DNA of 64,000 bases, taken from assembly GCA_963695195.1 (NCBI GenBank), contig CAVOGE010000007.1, forward strand, positions 1,054,001 through 1,118,000, in the 5' to 3' direction. Positions 26,001 to 34,492 of this stretch are shown piece after piece. The stretch's first letter is position 1; every line of letters starts with the position of its first letter. The stretch is from CF-167 sp963695195 (GTDB lineage: Bacteria > Chloroflexota > Limnocylindria > QHBO01). Position numbers and translations under genes: made by a program. The notes below the pieces were generated by a model. It ran no database searches. It was not told where the DNA came from and saw nothing but the letters and a program-made list of their open reading frames with translations.

Positions 26001-26032
26001 GAACCGCCTCGCGCCGACCGCTGCGGCGGTTC
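26001..26032 (+). promoter_or_regulatory. Inverted repeat in the leader of the pnt operon
   Basis: GAACCGCC at 26001-26008 and GGCGGTTC at 26025-26032, a perfect 8 bp stem with a 16 nt loop. It lies 27 nt before pntAA and just after a -10-like TACACT (25987-25992), so it would be in the RNA leader or act as an operator. There is no T run after it, so a simple terminator is unlikely. Confidence 0.4.
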
Positions 26033-26059
26033 TGCCGTGTAAGCCCACAGGAACACTTC

Positions 26060-27247
26060 ATGAAGATCGCTGTCCCACGCGAAACCGCGCCGGGTGAGAC
26101 GCGGGTCGCGCTGACTCCCCAGGCCGCCGCCGCGCTCATCGCCGACGGGGTCGAGATCGTCGTCCAGGCGGGTGCCGGCGAGGCGTCGTCGATCCCCGAT
26201 GCCGACTTCTCCGAGGCCGGCGCGACGATCGCGACCGACGCTGCCGCCCTCTACGGCCAGGCCGATCTCGTCCTCCGGGTCGGCCGGCCGACCGACGAGG
26301 AGATCGGGATGCTGCGGCGCGGCACGATCCTGATCGGTACCCTGGGCACACTCTCCAATCCGGAGCTGGCCCGACGCCTGGCCGATGCCGGCGTGAGCGC
26401 CATCAGCATGGACGCCATCCCGCGCATCACCCGCGCCCAGAGCATGGACACCCTGTCGAGCCAGGCGACAGTCGCCGGCTACAAGGCAGTCCTGCTGGCC
26501 GCCGATCGGCTCCCCAAATTCATGCCGCTGCTGACCACCGCCGCCGGAACGGTCCGTCCCGCGCGCGGGATCATCATGGGTGCCGGGGTCGCCGGCCTGA
26601 TGGCGATCGGCACCGCCCGCCGGCTTGGCGCCGTGGTCGAGGCGACCGACGTGCGACCGGTCGTCAAGGAGCAGGTGCAGAGCCTGGGCGCCACCTTTAT
26701 CGAGGTCGAGATGACCGACGAGGAGAAGGCGGGCGCCGAGACGGCCGGCGGATACGCCGGCGAGATGAGCGACGACTACAAACGGCGCCAGGCCGAGCTG
26801 ATCGCCGAGCGGGTCAAGGAAGCCGATTTCGTGATCACCACCGCGCTCATCCCCGGACGCCCGGCCCCGCGCCTGATCACCGATGCGATGGTGGCTTCCA
26901 TGAAGCCGGGCAGTGTGATCGTGGACATGGCCGCCGAGGCGGGCGGCAACGTCGAGGGCACCGTTGCCGGCGAAGAGGTGATCAGCCACGGGGTGCGGAT
27001 CATCGGCCTGACGAACCTCCCGGCGATGATGCCCGGCAGCGCCACCCAGATGTACGCCAGGAACATCCAGACGCTGCTCAAGCACCTGATCAAGGACGGA
27101 ACCGTGACCCTCGACCTCACCGATGAGATCACCCGCGGCGCGACCATCACCCACGATGGGAAGGTCGTCAGCGAGCCGGTCGCCAAGGCGCTCGGCATCG
27201 AGGTGCCGCCGGCGCCGGAAGCACCCGCGAATGGGGGTGCCGCATGA
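26060..27247 (+). CDS. pntAA: NAD(P) transhydrogenase subunit alpha part 1
   Basis: 395 aa. The NAD(H)-binding domain I of proton-translocating transhydrogenase, which drives hydride transfer from NADH to NADP+ with the proton gradient. It has the AlaDH/PNT N-terminal block VPRETAPGETRVALTPQAAAAL, the RAQSMDTLSSQATVAGYKAVLLAA segment with the catalytic RQD loop, and the NAD Rossmann motif GAGVAGLMAIGTARRLGAVVEATDVRP. Lacking a membrane part, it belongs to the three-polypeptide form. It overlaps pntAB by 4 nt (ATGA). Confidence 0.95.
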   Translation: MKIAVPRETAPGETRVALTPQAAAALIADGVEIVVQAGAGEASSIPDADFSEAGATIATDAAALYGQADLVLRVGRPTDEEIGMLRRGTILIGTLGTLSNPELARRLADAGVSAISMDAIPRITRAQSMDTLSSQATVAGYKAVLLAADRLPKFMPLLTTAAGTVRPARGIIMGAGVAGLMAIGTARRLGAVVEATDVRPVVKEQVQSLGATFIEVEMTDEEKAGAETAGGYAGEMSDDYKRRQAELIAERVKEADFVITTALIPGRPAPRLITDAMVASMKPGSVIVDMAAEAGGNVEGTVAGEEVISHGVRIIGLTNLPAMMPGSATQMYARNIQTLLKHLIKDGTVTLDLTDEITRGATITHDGKVVSEPVAKALGIEVPPAPEAPANGGAA

Positions 27248-27555
27248 CCGAGGCGATCTCGGCGGAGGTCCTCCTCCAGGCGCTCTTCGTCTTCGTGTTG
27301 ACCGCCTTCGTCGGGTACGAGGTGGTCAGCAAGGTGCCGACCATGCTGCACACCCCGCTCATGTCGGGCGCCAACGCGGTGCACGGCGTGATCGTGGTCG
27401 GCGCCATGCTGGTCGCCGCCAGCGCCGAGGGACCGCTGCGAATCGTGCTGGCCCTGTTTGGCGTGATCCTGGGCACCATCAACGTGGTCGGCGGCTTCGT
27501 GGTCACCGACCGGATGCTCGAGATGTTCAAGCGACGGCCCGGGGGCGAGTCGTGA
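27244..27555 (+). CDS. pntAB: NAD(P) transhydrogenase subunit alpha part 2 (membrane)
   Basis: 103 aa with three hydrophobic segments, the alpha-chain part of the proton-conducting domain II. Typical stretches are TAFVGYEVVSKVPTMLHTPLMSGANAVHGVIVVGAM and INVVGGFVVTDRMLEMFK. It overlaps pntAA at its start (ATGA) and pntB at its end (GTGA), so the three are translationally coupled and should be made in balanced amounts. Confidence 0.95.
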   Translation: MTEAISAEVLLQALFVFVLTAFVGYEVVSKVPTMLHTPLMSGANAVHGVIVVGAMLVAASAEGPLRIVLALFGVILGTINVVGGFVVTDRMLEMFKRRPGGES

Positions 27556-28967
27556 CCACCCTGGAGATCCTCACCTTCCTCGTCTACCTGGTCGGATCGG
27601 TCACCTTCATCCTCGGCCTGAAGTTCCTCGCCTCGCCGACCAGTGCACGCCGCGGCAACCGCCTGGCCGCGACCGGGATGGCCATCGTGGTGCTGTGGGT
27701 CTTCATCACCGAGTTCGTGCTGCGTGAGGGCGGCCTCTCGACCGTCTGGATCCTGGCCGTCGGCATCCCGGTCGGCACGGTGGCCGGCGTGGTCGGTGCG
27801 CGGCGCGTGCCGATGACCGCCATGCCGCAGATGGTCGCCATCTTCAACGGCGCCGGCGGCGGGGCGGCCGCCCTGGTGGCCGCAGCCGAGTTCCTGCATT
27901 TCGCCGGGGACGGCGGGGAGCTGCTGTCGGTCCCGTTCATGGTCGCGACGCTGCTCGGCGCGGTGATCGGCTCGGTCTCCTTCACCGGCTCGATCATCGC
28001 CTTCGGCAAGCTGCAGGGGATCGTCTCCGGCCGCCCCGTCACCTATCCGGGCGACAAGGTGGTCACCGGGCTGCTGGTTGCCGGCATCCTGGGGCTCGGC
28101 GTCGCACTGACCGTCGTCACCAACGACGTGACGCCGTTCCTCGTCTTCGTGGCGCTGGCCCTGGTGCTCGGCGTGGCGGCGGTGATGCCGATCGGTGGGG
28201 CCGACATGCCGGTGGTGGTCTCGCTGCTCAACTCGTACACCGGCATCGCGGTGGCGGCCACCGGCTTCGTGCTGGGCAACTACGCACTGCTCGTCGCAGG
28301 CACGCTGGTCGGCGCCTCGGGTGGGATCCTCACCCAGCTGATGTGCCGGGCCATGAACCGGTCGCTCTTCAACGTCCTGTTCGGCGCCTTCGGGACCGCA
28401 GGCGGGACCGCGGCAGCCGGCGCGGAGGGTGAGCAGGCGGCACGCGAGATCAGCGCCGATGACGCCGCCGTGCTGATGGCCTACGGCAAGAAGGTGATCA
28501 TCGTGCCCGGCTATGGCATGGCCGTGGCACAGGCACAGGGCCCGGTCCGGGAGCTGATGGACCTGCTCATCGCAAAGGGCGTGGACGTCCAGTTCGCCAT
28601 TCACCCGGTGGCCGGCCGCATGCCCGGGCACATGAACGTGCTCCTCGCCGAGGCCAACGTCCCGTATGAGCGTCTCAAGGAGATGGACGAGATCAACGAC
28701 GACTTCGCCAACGCCGACGTGGCCCTGGTGATCGGCGCGAACGACGTCACCAACCCCGCCGCCCGGACCGATCAGAGCTCACCGATCTACGGGATGCCGA
28801 TCCTCAACGTGGACCATGCGACCCATATCGTGGTGCTGAAGCGATCGATGGCGGCAGGCTTCGCCGGCATCGCCAACCCGCTCTACTCCGACCCCAAGAC
28901 CGCCATGCTCTTCGGCGACGCCAAGGCGACGGTCCAGGCGCTGGTCTCAGGGGTCAAGCAGGCCTAA
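27552..28967 (+). CDS. pntB: NAD(P) transhydrogenase subunit beta
   Basis: 471 aa from GTG 27552 inside the pntAB stop. About eight or nine membrane segments form the beta part of domain II. The C-terminal soluble domain III binds NADP(H), with VIIVPGYGMAVAQAQGPVRELMDLL, FAIHPVAGRMPGHMNVLLAEANVPY, VALVIGANDVTNPAARTDQSSPIYGMPILNVD and KRSMAAGFAGIANPLY. All are standard for PntB. It ends 3 nt from the convergent antiporter gene, leaving no room for a separate terminator. Confidence 0.96.
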   Translation: MTTLEILTFLVYLVGSVTFILGLKFLASPTSARRGNRLAATGMAIVVLWVFITEFVLREGGLSTVWILAVGIPVGTVAGVVGARRVPMTAMPQMVAIFNGAGGGAAALVAAAEFLHFAGDGGELLSVPFMVATLLGAVIGSVSFTGSIIAFGKLQGIVSGRPVTYPGDKVVTGLLVAGILGLGVALTVVTNDVTPFLVFVALALVLGVAAVMPIGGADMPVVVSLLNSYTGIAVAATGFVLGNYALLVAGTLVGASGGILTQLMCRAMNRSLFNVLFGAFGTAGGTAAAGAEGEQAAREISADDAAVLMAYGKKVIIVPGYGMAVAQAQGPVRELMDLLIAKGVDVQFAIHPVAGRMPGHMNVLLAEANVPYERLKEMDEINDDFANADVALVIGANDVTNPAARTDQSSPIYGMPILNVDHATHIVVLKRSMAAGFAGIANPLYSDPKTAMLFGDAKATVQALVSGVKQA

Positions 28968-28970
28968 CCC

Positions 28971-30632
28971 CTACTCGCCGCGTCGCAGGATCGCGGTGAC
29001 CTCCTGGTCGCTCACGCCGTAGCGTCGCAGCGCGTGGCGCACCAGCTCGTGGCCGATCTCGCGCTCCGCGGTGACGATCCGCGCCACACCGAGCCGATGC
29101 AGCTCCGCCTCGTCCTGCGCGGAGTGCGCGCGCGCCACCACGTGGATGTTCGGGTTGCTCCGCAGCGCGTATTCGATCGCCTGTCGGGCCGCGAGCGCGT
29201 CGGGGACGGTGACCACCATCGTCCCGGCGTCCGACACCCGCAGCGCATCGAGGACCGAAGGCGTGCCGGCGTCCCCGTAGACCAGCGGCGCTCCGGCCGC
29301 CGACGCCGCGCGCACCATGTCGTAGTCCGCGTCCGCGGCCACCCACGGGAACTTCCTCCCCTCCAGGACGCGCGCCACCGTCTTGCCGACGTGACCGTAG
29401 CCGAGGATGACCACGTGCCGGTGCATTCCGGCGGCCGGTTCGGCCGGCCCGGGAAGCGGGGGTGCCGGGAAGCGCCGTTCGAGTCGATCGCCCAGCCGAG
29501 CGGCGAGGCTGGCCACCGGCGCGGCGATGACCACGGTCGCCACGATGGCGCCCATCGCCTGACTGAAGGTCTCCTGGCCCAGCGCACCGAGCTGCAGTCC
29601 GGCGGTGGCGAGCACAAAACTGAACTCGCCGCCCTGGGCCACCAGGCCGGCGGCACGCAGGGCGGTCCGGGGACGCTGACGCCCCGCGAGCGAGATGACC
29701 GCAACGGCGACCCCCTTGCCGACCACGATCAGGGCGATCAACAGCAGGACCATCGGCCAGCCGGCGATCACAGCCGCGGGCTCCAGCAGGATGCCAACCG
29801 AGACGAAGAAGATCGTGGCGAACAGCTCGCGCAGGGGAACCACCTCCCCCAGCACGCTGGCCGCCAGGTCCGACTCGGCCAGCGCCATGCCCGCCACGAA
29901 TGCGCCCAGCGCCACCGATACGCCCAGCTGGGCGGCGAGCGTGGCCGTGCCGATCGCCAGGACCGCCACCGCGACGACGAACAGCTCGCGGGACCCGAGC
30001 GACGCGATCCGGGCCAGGATCCCGGGGAGGACGCGCGAGCCGACGATCAGCACGGCCGCCACCACGGCCAGGGCCACAGCCGTAGAGCGCAGCGCCTCGA
30101 GCGCCGGGTCGGCGCCGCCTGCGGCGAGCGCGCCAAGGACCACCACCAGCACCACGGTGAGCAGGTCCTGCACGATCGACCAGGCCAGCGCCAGTTTTCC
30201 GTGCGCGGTGGTCTCAAGGTTCGCCTCGCCGGCCACCTTGACCAGCACGACCGATGAGCAGACGCTGGCGACCGCCCCGAGGAAGAGCGATTCGAGGATG
30301 GGCCTCCCAATGGCGAGGGCGATGCCGGCGCCGAGGGCAATCGAGAAGCCGACCTGCAGCGGCGCTCCGACCAGCACCAGGCGACCGACCGATTGCAGCT
30401 TGGCGAGGGAGAATCGGACGCCGATGCTGAACATGAGCAGCGCCACGCCGATATCGGCCAGCGCCAGCACCTCTTCCCGGTTGGCCACGAAGCCTGGCGA
30501 GAAGGGCCCGACCACCAGCCCCGCCGCGATGTACCCGATCATCGGCGCCATCCGCAACCGGTGCGCCACGGCGCCCAGCAGCAGGGCGACGCCGAGCGCC
30601 GCCAGGAAGGTCAGGCCGAGGCCGCCGGTCAT
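28971..30632 (-). CDS. Monovalent cation:proton antiporter-2 with TrkA-N domain (KefB/RosB-like)
   Basis: 553 aa from ATG 30632. The N-terminal 390 residues hold the CPA2 exchanger fold with about 12-13 membrane segments (MIGYIAAGLVVGPF, SIVQDLLTVVLVVVLGALAA, AALRAAGLVAQGGEFSFVLATAGLQLG). A cytoplasmic RCK/TrkA-N domain from about residue 410 has the NAD-binding motif VVILGYGHVGKTVARVL. Family members exchange or leak K+ for H+ under control of nucleotide or thiol adducts. It is divergent from a HAD phosphatase gene across a region rich in ATCGGT half-sites. Confidence 0.9.
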   Translation of the reverse strand: MTGGLGLTFLAALGVALLLGAVAHRLRMAPMIGYIAAGLVVGPFSPGFVANREEVLALADIGVALLMFSIGVRFSLAKLQSVGRLVLVGAPLQVGFSIALGAGIALAIGRPILESLFLGAVASVCSSVVLVKVAGEANLETTAHGKLALAWSIVQDLLTVVLVVVLGALAAGGADPALEALRSTAVALAVVAAVLIVGSRVLPGILARIASLGSRELFVVAVAVLAIGTATLAAQLGVSVALGAFVAGMALAESDLAASVLGEVVPLRELFATIFFVSVGILLEPAAVIAGWPMVLLLIALIVVGKGVAVAVISLAGRQRPRTALRAAGLVAQGGEFSFVLATAGLQLGALGQETFSQAMGAIVATVVIAAPVASLAARLGDRLERRFPAPPLPGPAEPAAGMHRHVVILGYGHVGKTVARVLEGRKFPWVAADADYDMVRAASAAGAPLVYGDAGTPSVLDALRVSDAGTMVVTVPDALAARQAIEYALRSNPNIHVVARAHSAQDEAELHRLGVARIVTAEREIGHELVRHALRRYGVSDQEVTAILRRGE

Positions 30633-30651
30633 CGGTCTTCGGGCTGCATGG

Positions 30652-30666
30652 ACCGATGATATCGGT
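30652..30666. promoter_or_regulatory. Palindrome in the antiporter/HAD divergent region
   Basis: ACCGAT-GAT-ATCGGT, a perfect 6 bp inverted repeat with a 3 nt centre. Further ATCGGT copies occur at 30631-30636 and 30672-30677, giving four half-sites in about 50 bp. It could bind a dimeric regulator acting on one or both divergent genes. No regulator gene is adjacent. Confidence 0.4.
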
Positions 30667-30727
30667 CGCCCATCGGTATCCTTGCTCCCTGCGGGTCCAT
30701 TCCGCACCACCAGGAGCAGTTGCACGC

Positions 30728-31378
30728 ATGAATCGCTGGGTGATCCTTGACGTCGGAGAGACGCTGATCGACGAAACCCGGATCTGGTCGACGTGGGCCG
30801 ATCAGCTTGGCATCCCGCGTCTCACGCTCATGGCGGCGCTCGGCGCCCAGATCGCCTGCGGCGGCCAGCACCATGACGTGTTTGCCTGGTTCGGCGTCTC
30901 CAACTGGCGGGACTGGGCGAGTTCCATGGAAGGCGCGTACGCCGGGTTCCAGCCCGCCGACCTGTATCCGGACGCCAAACGCTCGATGGCCGCCCTGCGC
31001 GACCGGGGGTACCGGCTGGCGATCATCGCCAACCAGCCCGCCCAGCGGACCGCCGAACTGCGCGCGCTGGGGGTCGAGGCCGAGGTGATGGCGATGAGCG
31101 CGGAGATGGGGCTCTCCAAGCCCGATCCGGCGTTCTTCGCCAGGGCCCTCGAGCTGATCGGTTCGCCACCGCCCGGCGAGGTCGCCTACGTCGGTGACCG
31201 CGTCGAGAATGACGTGATCCCGGCTGCTGCCGCGGGGATGCGGTCGGTCTGGATCCGCCGGGGGCCGTGGGGACTCATCCAGCAGCTGCCACCGGGGACA
31301 GCCCCTGCCCTGGTGGTGGATTCGCTCGACGAGCTGGTGGAGCGGATCGGCGAGGCGTGGGGCGAGGACCGACCCTGA
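30728..31378 (+). CDS. HAD-superfamily hydrolase
   Basis: 216 aa from ATG 30728, with GGAG about 11 nt upstream. Motif I is ILDVGETLID: the nucleophile Asp is followed by Gly at +2 (DVGET) where most phosphatases have Asp (DxD). Motif II is IIANQPAQ (Asn in place of Ser/Thr), the Lys is in GLSKPDPAFF, and motif IV is YVGDRVENDV. The cap is of the helical type. The missing second Asp may change or lower phosphatase activity. It converges on the glycerate kinase of a GpgS operon, where a HAD phosphatase would make sense, but the link is only by position. Confidence 0.8.
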   Translation: MNRWVILDVGETLIDETRIWSTWADQLGIPRLTLMAALGAQIACGGQHHDVFAWFGVSNWRDWASSMEGAYAGFQPADLYPDAKRSMAALRDRGYRLAIIANQPAQRTAELRALGVEAEVMAMSAEMGLSKPDPAFFARALELIGSPPPGEVAYVGDRVENDVIPAAAAGMRSVWIRRGPWGLIQQLPPGTAPALVVDSLDELVERIGEAWGEDRP

Positions 31379-31379
31379 C

Positions 31380-32552
31380 CTAGTGCCGCTCCCCAATGCT
31401 GATGCTGCGCGCCAGTCGCTCTGCCGCGTTGATCAGGAGCCGCTCGGTATCGGCCATCGCCTCCTCGAGGGAGAGTGGCCGATCGATGATCGGCTGCACC
31501 ACGTCGAAGAGGCCAGATCCGTCGAGTGCGGCTGCGCCGTGGCCGAGCGCCCCGCACAGCAGGACGACCGATGCGCCGGCGTGACGTGCCAGCGTGGCGA
31601 CGCCCATGGCCGCCTTGCCGGCAAGCGTCTGCTCGTCCGCCCGCCCCTCGCCGGTGATCACCAGGTCGGCCCCGGCCAGCATATCGGCGAGACCGATCAT
31701 CCCCGCCACCACGTCGATGCCGGGCTGCAGGGTCGCGGTCGTGAATCCGAGGAGGCCCGCCGCGGTGCCACCCGCCGCTCCGGCACCCGGGGTCTCGGCC
31801 ACCGCGCGACCGGTTGATGCCTCGACGGCGCGTCCGAAGACGCTGAGCGCGGTGTCCAGCTCGGCGATCGCGTTCGCATCGGCGCCCTTCTGCGGCCCGT
31901 AGGTCGACGACGCCCCGGTCGGTCCGCACAGCGGGTTCGTCACGTCGGAGGCGATGACGATCTCCACCGAGGCGAGGCGCGGGTCGAGGCGCGAGGCATC
32001 CACCCGGGCCAGCTGGGCCAGCGCCGCTCCGCCGGGCGGCAGGTGGGCACCGTGGGCATCCTCGAAGCGCACGCCGAGCGCGGCGAGCAGCCCGGCTCCG
32101 CCGTCGTTGGTGGCCGACCCTCCCAGGCCGAGGAAGATCCGCTCGACCCCGGCATCCAGCGCGGCCCGGATCAGGTCCCCCGTCCCGCGCGTCGATGCGA
32201 TGCGGACTGAGGCCGCTGTTCGCTCCGCCGGGGACAGGCGAGCCAGTCCCGAGGCGGTCGCCATCTCGATGAACGCTGCTCGGCCCTCGTCGAACCGGAG
32301 CCAGCCCGCGACGACCGGGCGCCCCAGCGGGTCGCTCGCGGACGCGGATTGGCGCTGTGCGCGGCCTCCCAACGCGGCCTCCAGGGCAGCCAGCGTCCCT
32401 TCACCGCCGTCGGACATGGGGGCGCGCACGATGACGTCGTCCCCTCGCGCGCGCTGCCAGCCGAGGGCCATCGCCTCGGTGACCGCGACCGAGTCGAGGG
32501 CGCCGCCGAAGGAATCGGGCGCCACGACCACGCGGAGCACGCCCCCGCTCAT
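31380..32552 (-). CDS. Glycerate kinase (GlxK/GarK family)
   Basis: 390 aa. Phosphorylates D-glycerate, in this family usually to 2-phosphoglycerate. Opening block VVVAPDSFGGALDSVAVTEAMALGW, then PMSDGGEGTLAALEAALGG, FLGLGGSATNDGGAGLLAALG, EIVIASDVTNPLCGPTGASSTYGPQKG and DLVITGEGRADEQTLAGKAAMGVA are all family signatures. Its start overlaps the stop of the USP-GpgS gene by 4 nt (ATGA), making it the third gene of a tightly coupled operon. In some mycobacteria a glycerate kinase is co-encoded with glucosylglycerate metabolism, which fits this setting. Confidence 0.92.
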   Translation of the reverse strand: MSGGVLRVVVAPDSFGGALDSVAVTEAMALGWQRARGDDVIVRAPMSDGGEGTLAALEAALGGRAQRQSASASDPLGRPVVAGWLRFDEGRAAFIEMATASGLARLSPAERTAASVRIASTRGTGDLIRAALDAGVERIFLGLGGSATNDGGAGLLAALGVRFEDAHGAHLPPGGAALAQLARVDASRLDPRLASVEIVIASDVTNPLCGPTGASSTYGPQKGADANAIAELDTALSVFGRAVEASTGRAVAETPGAGAAGGTAAGLLGFTTATLQPGIDVVAGMIGLADMLAGADLVITGEGRADEQTLAGKAAMGVATLARHAGASVVLLCGALGHGAAALDGSGLFDVVQPIIDRPLSLEEAMADTERLLINAAERLARSISIGERH

Positions 32553-34492
32553 CGGCCGGGCAGCTGCTTGCGCCGCTCGAGGTAGGCAGGCACGGTGTTG
32601 ATCGGGGGGCGCAGCTCATCGCCGATCTCGCGCACCTCGAGGTTGAACTGGTCAGGCCCGCGGTTGATCAGCTTCATGCCGCGCCCGACCTCGGTCAGCA
32701 GCTCGATGCGGTGTCGCTCCTCCAGCTTGCGGATCGCCGCCTGCAGGATCACGAAGGACATCTGCGACAGGTTGGCGAGTGGCTGGTTGCGGTGGACCCT
32801 CCGCTCGAGATCGACCTGGCCGATGCCGGAAAGGCCCACCGCGTCAAGGATGTCCACCAGCAATCCTGTCTCGACCGCGTAGCCGGTGAAGAACGAGACC
32901 GACTCGAGCAGCGCCCGCCGCCCGGCGTACTCGCCCGAGAGCGGCTGGATCATCCCCGACAGCTCGGGGAAGAAGAGGTTGATGAGCGGGCGCGCCAGCA
33001 GCTCGGTGACGCGGCCGCCGCCCTCGGCGATCAGCTGGTCACCCTCCTTGATCGGCCGCTGGTAGAAGCCCTTGACGTACTGGATGCGCGGTTCGCGGAG
33101 GAGCGGTCCGAGCAGCCCGAAGACGAAGCGCGGCTGGATGTTGCGGATATCGGTATCGATCCAGGCCACGATGTCGCCGTCGAGCACGTGCAGGCTCTTC
33201 CAGAGCGCCTCGCCTTTGCCGGTATGAGAGCCGACCTCGGGGAGGATCTTGCTGTGGCGCACGACCGGAACGCCGAGCTCGGCCGCGATCTCCGCCGTTC
33301 GATCGGTCGAGTCAGAGTCGATCACCACCATCTGATCAATCAGCGGCAGCTTGTCCATCAGCGGGCCCTTGATCCGGCGGATCACCTGTCCGATCGTCGC
33401 CTCCTCGTTGAGCGCGGGCAGCCCCAGGCTGATCGTCAGGCCGTGCCGCTCCTTGAGCTCCACGAGCTTGGCGACGTCACGAAACTCGCTGGCGTGGAAC
33501 GTGTTCTCGGCGAACCACCGATCGACCATGGTCGGCAGCGAGTGGCTGAGCTCGACGTATTCGTCGGCGGCCGCCAACGATCCCTCCGCCGCCCGCAGCT
33601 CGTCGAAGGTGGCGAAGTCAGGGCTGGCCTTGGTCTTGACCACGATCACCGTCGGCTTGGCCTTTGAGGCGACCGCCTCCGCCACGATCCCGAACAGGAA
33701 GCGCCCGTCGGGCTTCGCGTTCGCCGGCTGCGCCGATGCGCCCATCACGACCAGATCGTGCTGCGCCGCCTCGCGAACGATCGCCCGGCGCACCGAGGCA
33801 GCCTCGACCAGCTTGCCAGTCAGGCGGCGCCCCTTGCCATGCTCCTCAACGAAGGCATCCAGCGCGGCCTGCTGCCGCTTTCGTGCCCGATCCCCGATCT
33901 TTTCGGGCACCACGTGCAGAACCACCAGCCGGGCGCGAAACCGCTTCGCGAGGTCGCGCGCGACACTCATCGCCAGCTCCGCATGCGGTCCGCCGCGGAC
34001 CGGTACCAGGATCGACCGCACGTGCTCCAGGCCGCGCTGCTTGACCACGGCGATATCGCACGGCGATTCCCGCAGCACCGCATCGATCGTGGAGGTGAAG
34101 ACCGGAGCATCAGCCTCGGTCTCGGGCGTGGCACGAGTGGCCCCGTGCGCCGCTGGCCCGCCCCAGCCGAAGATGATCAGGTCGGTGCCCTCCTCGCCGA
34201 CCGCCTCGATGACGCCATCGGCCGCCCGCCGTCCGATTCGCACCATGGTCCGGATCTCGACCCCTTCCTCGTCGCCGAAGGTGAGAACGCGCTGAAGCAG
34301 CCGGCGCGAGGTCCGCGCCTGTATGGCGCCCTGCGACAGCGACACTCCCTCGGGGACCTCCACGATCCCGAGCGCCGTGATCTCGGTGGTGCGTCCCGCT
34401 CGGATGCCGGCGCCGATGCGCACCAGGTCACCCGCGGTGCGCGGGTTGGCGAGGGGAAGCAGGATGCGATACGGACTGCGCCGGGCCGGCAT
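32549..34492 (-). CDS. gpgS: Universal stress protein domains fused to glucosyl-3-phosphoglycerate synthase (GT81)
   Basis: 647 aa from ATG 34492, which overlaps the upstream stop (TGATG). Residues 1-150 and 156-285 are two universal-stress-protein-like domains (ILLPLANPRTAGD; ILVPVRGGPHAELAMSVARDL, VVMGASAQP). Residues about 345-600 match GpgS, which joins glucose from NDP-glucose to 3-phosphoglycerate. Seen motifs: LPALNEEATI, VVIDSDSTDRT, LPEVGSHTGKGEALWKSL, WIDTDIRN (the DxD metal site, residues 446-448), GGGRVTELLARPL, QPLSGEYAGRR, GYAVETGLL and VHRNQPL. Stand-alone mycobacterial GpgS lacks the USP part; the fusion may tie synthesis to stress or nucleotide state. Confidence 0.88.
   Translation of the reverse strand: MPARRSPYRILLPLANPRTAGDLVRIGAGIRAGRTTEITALGIVEVPEGVSLSQGAIQARTSRRLLQRVLTFGDEEGVEIRTMVRIGRRAADGVIEAVGEEGTDLIIFGWGGPAAHGATRATPETEADAPVFTSTIDAVLRESPCDIAVVKQRGLEHVRSILVPVRGGPHAELAMSVARDLAKRFRARLVVLHVVPEKIGDRARKRQQAALDAFVEEHGKGRRLTGKLVEAASVRRAIVREAAQHDLVVMGASAQPANAKPDGRFLFGIVAEAVASKAKPTVIVVKTKASPDFATFDELRAAEGSLAAADEYVELSHSLPTMVDRWFAENTFHASEFRDVAKLVELKERHGLTISLGLPALNEEATIGQVIRRIKGPLMDKLPLIDQMVVIDSDSTDRTAEIAAELGVPVVRHSKILPEVGSHTGKGEALWKSLHVLDGDIVAWIDTDIRNIQPRFVFGLLGPLLREPRIQYVKGFYQRPIKEGDQLIAEGGGRVTELLARPLINLFFPELSGMIQPLSGEYAGRRALLESVSFFTGYAVETGLLVDILDAVGLSGIGQVDLERRVHRNQPLANLSQMSFVILQAAIRKLEERHRIELLTEVGRGMKLINRGPDQFNLEVREIGDELRPPINTVPAYLERRKQLPGR

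Noticed and set aside
26060..27247. pntAA as alanine dehydrogenase
   Set aside because: The fold is shared, but the ATGA-coupled pntAB and pntB genes downstream settle it as transhydrogenase.
27168..28631. Minus-strand frame of 487 codons opposite pntAA/pntB
   Set aside because: Shadow of the clearly conserved transhydrogenase genes; sequence is His/Asp/Gln/Arg-rich without domains.
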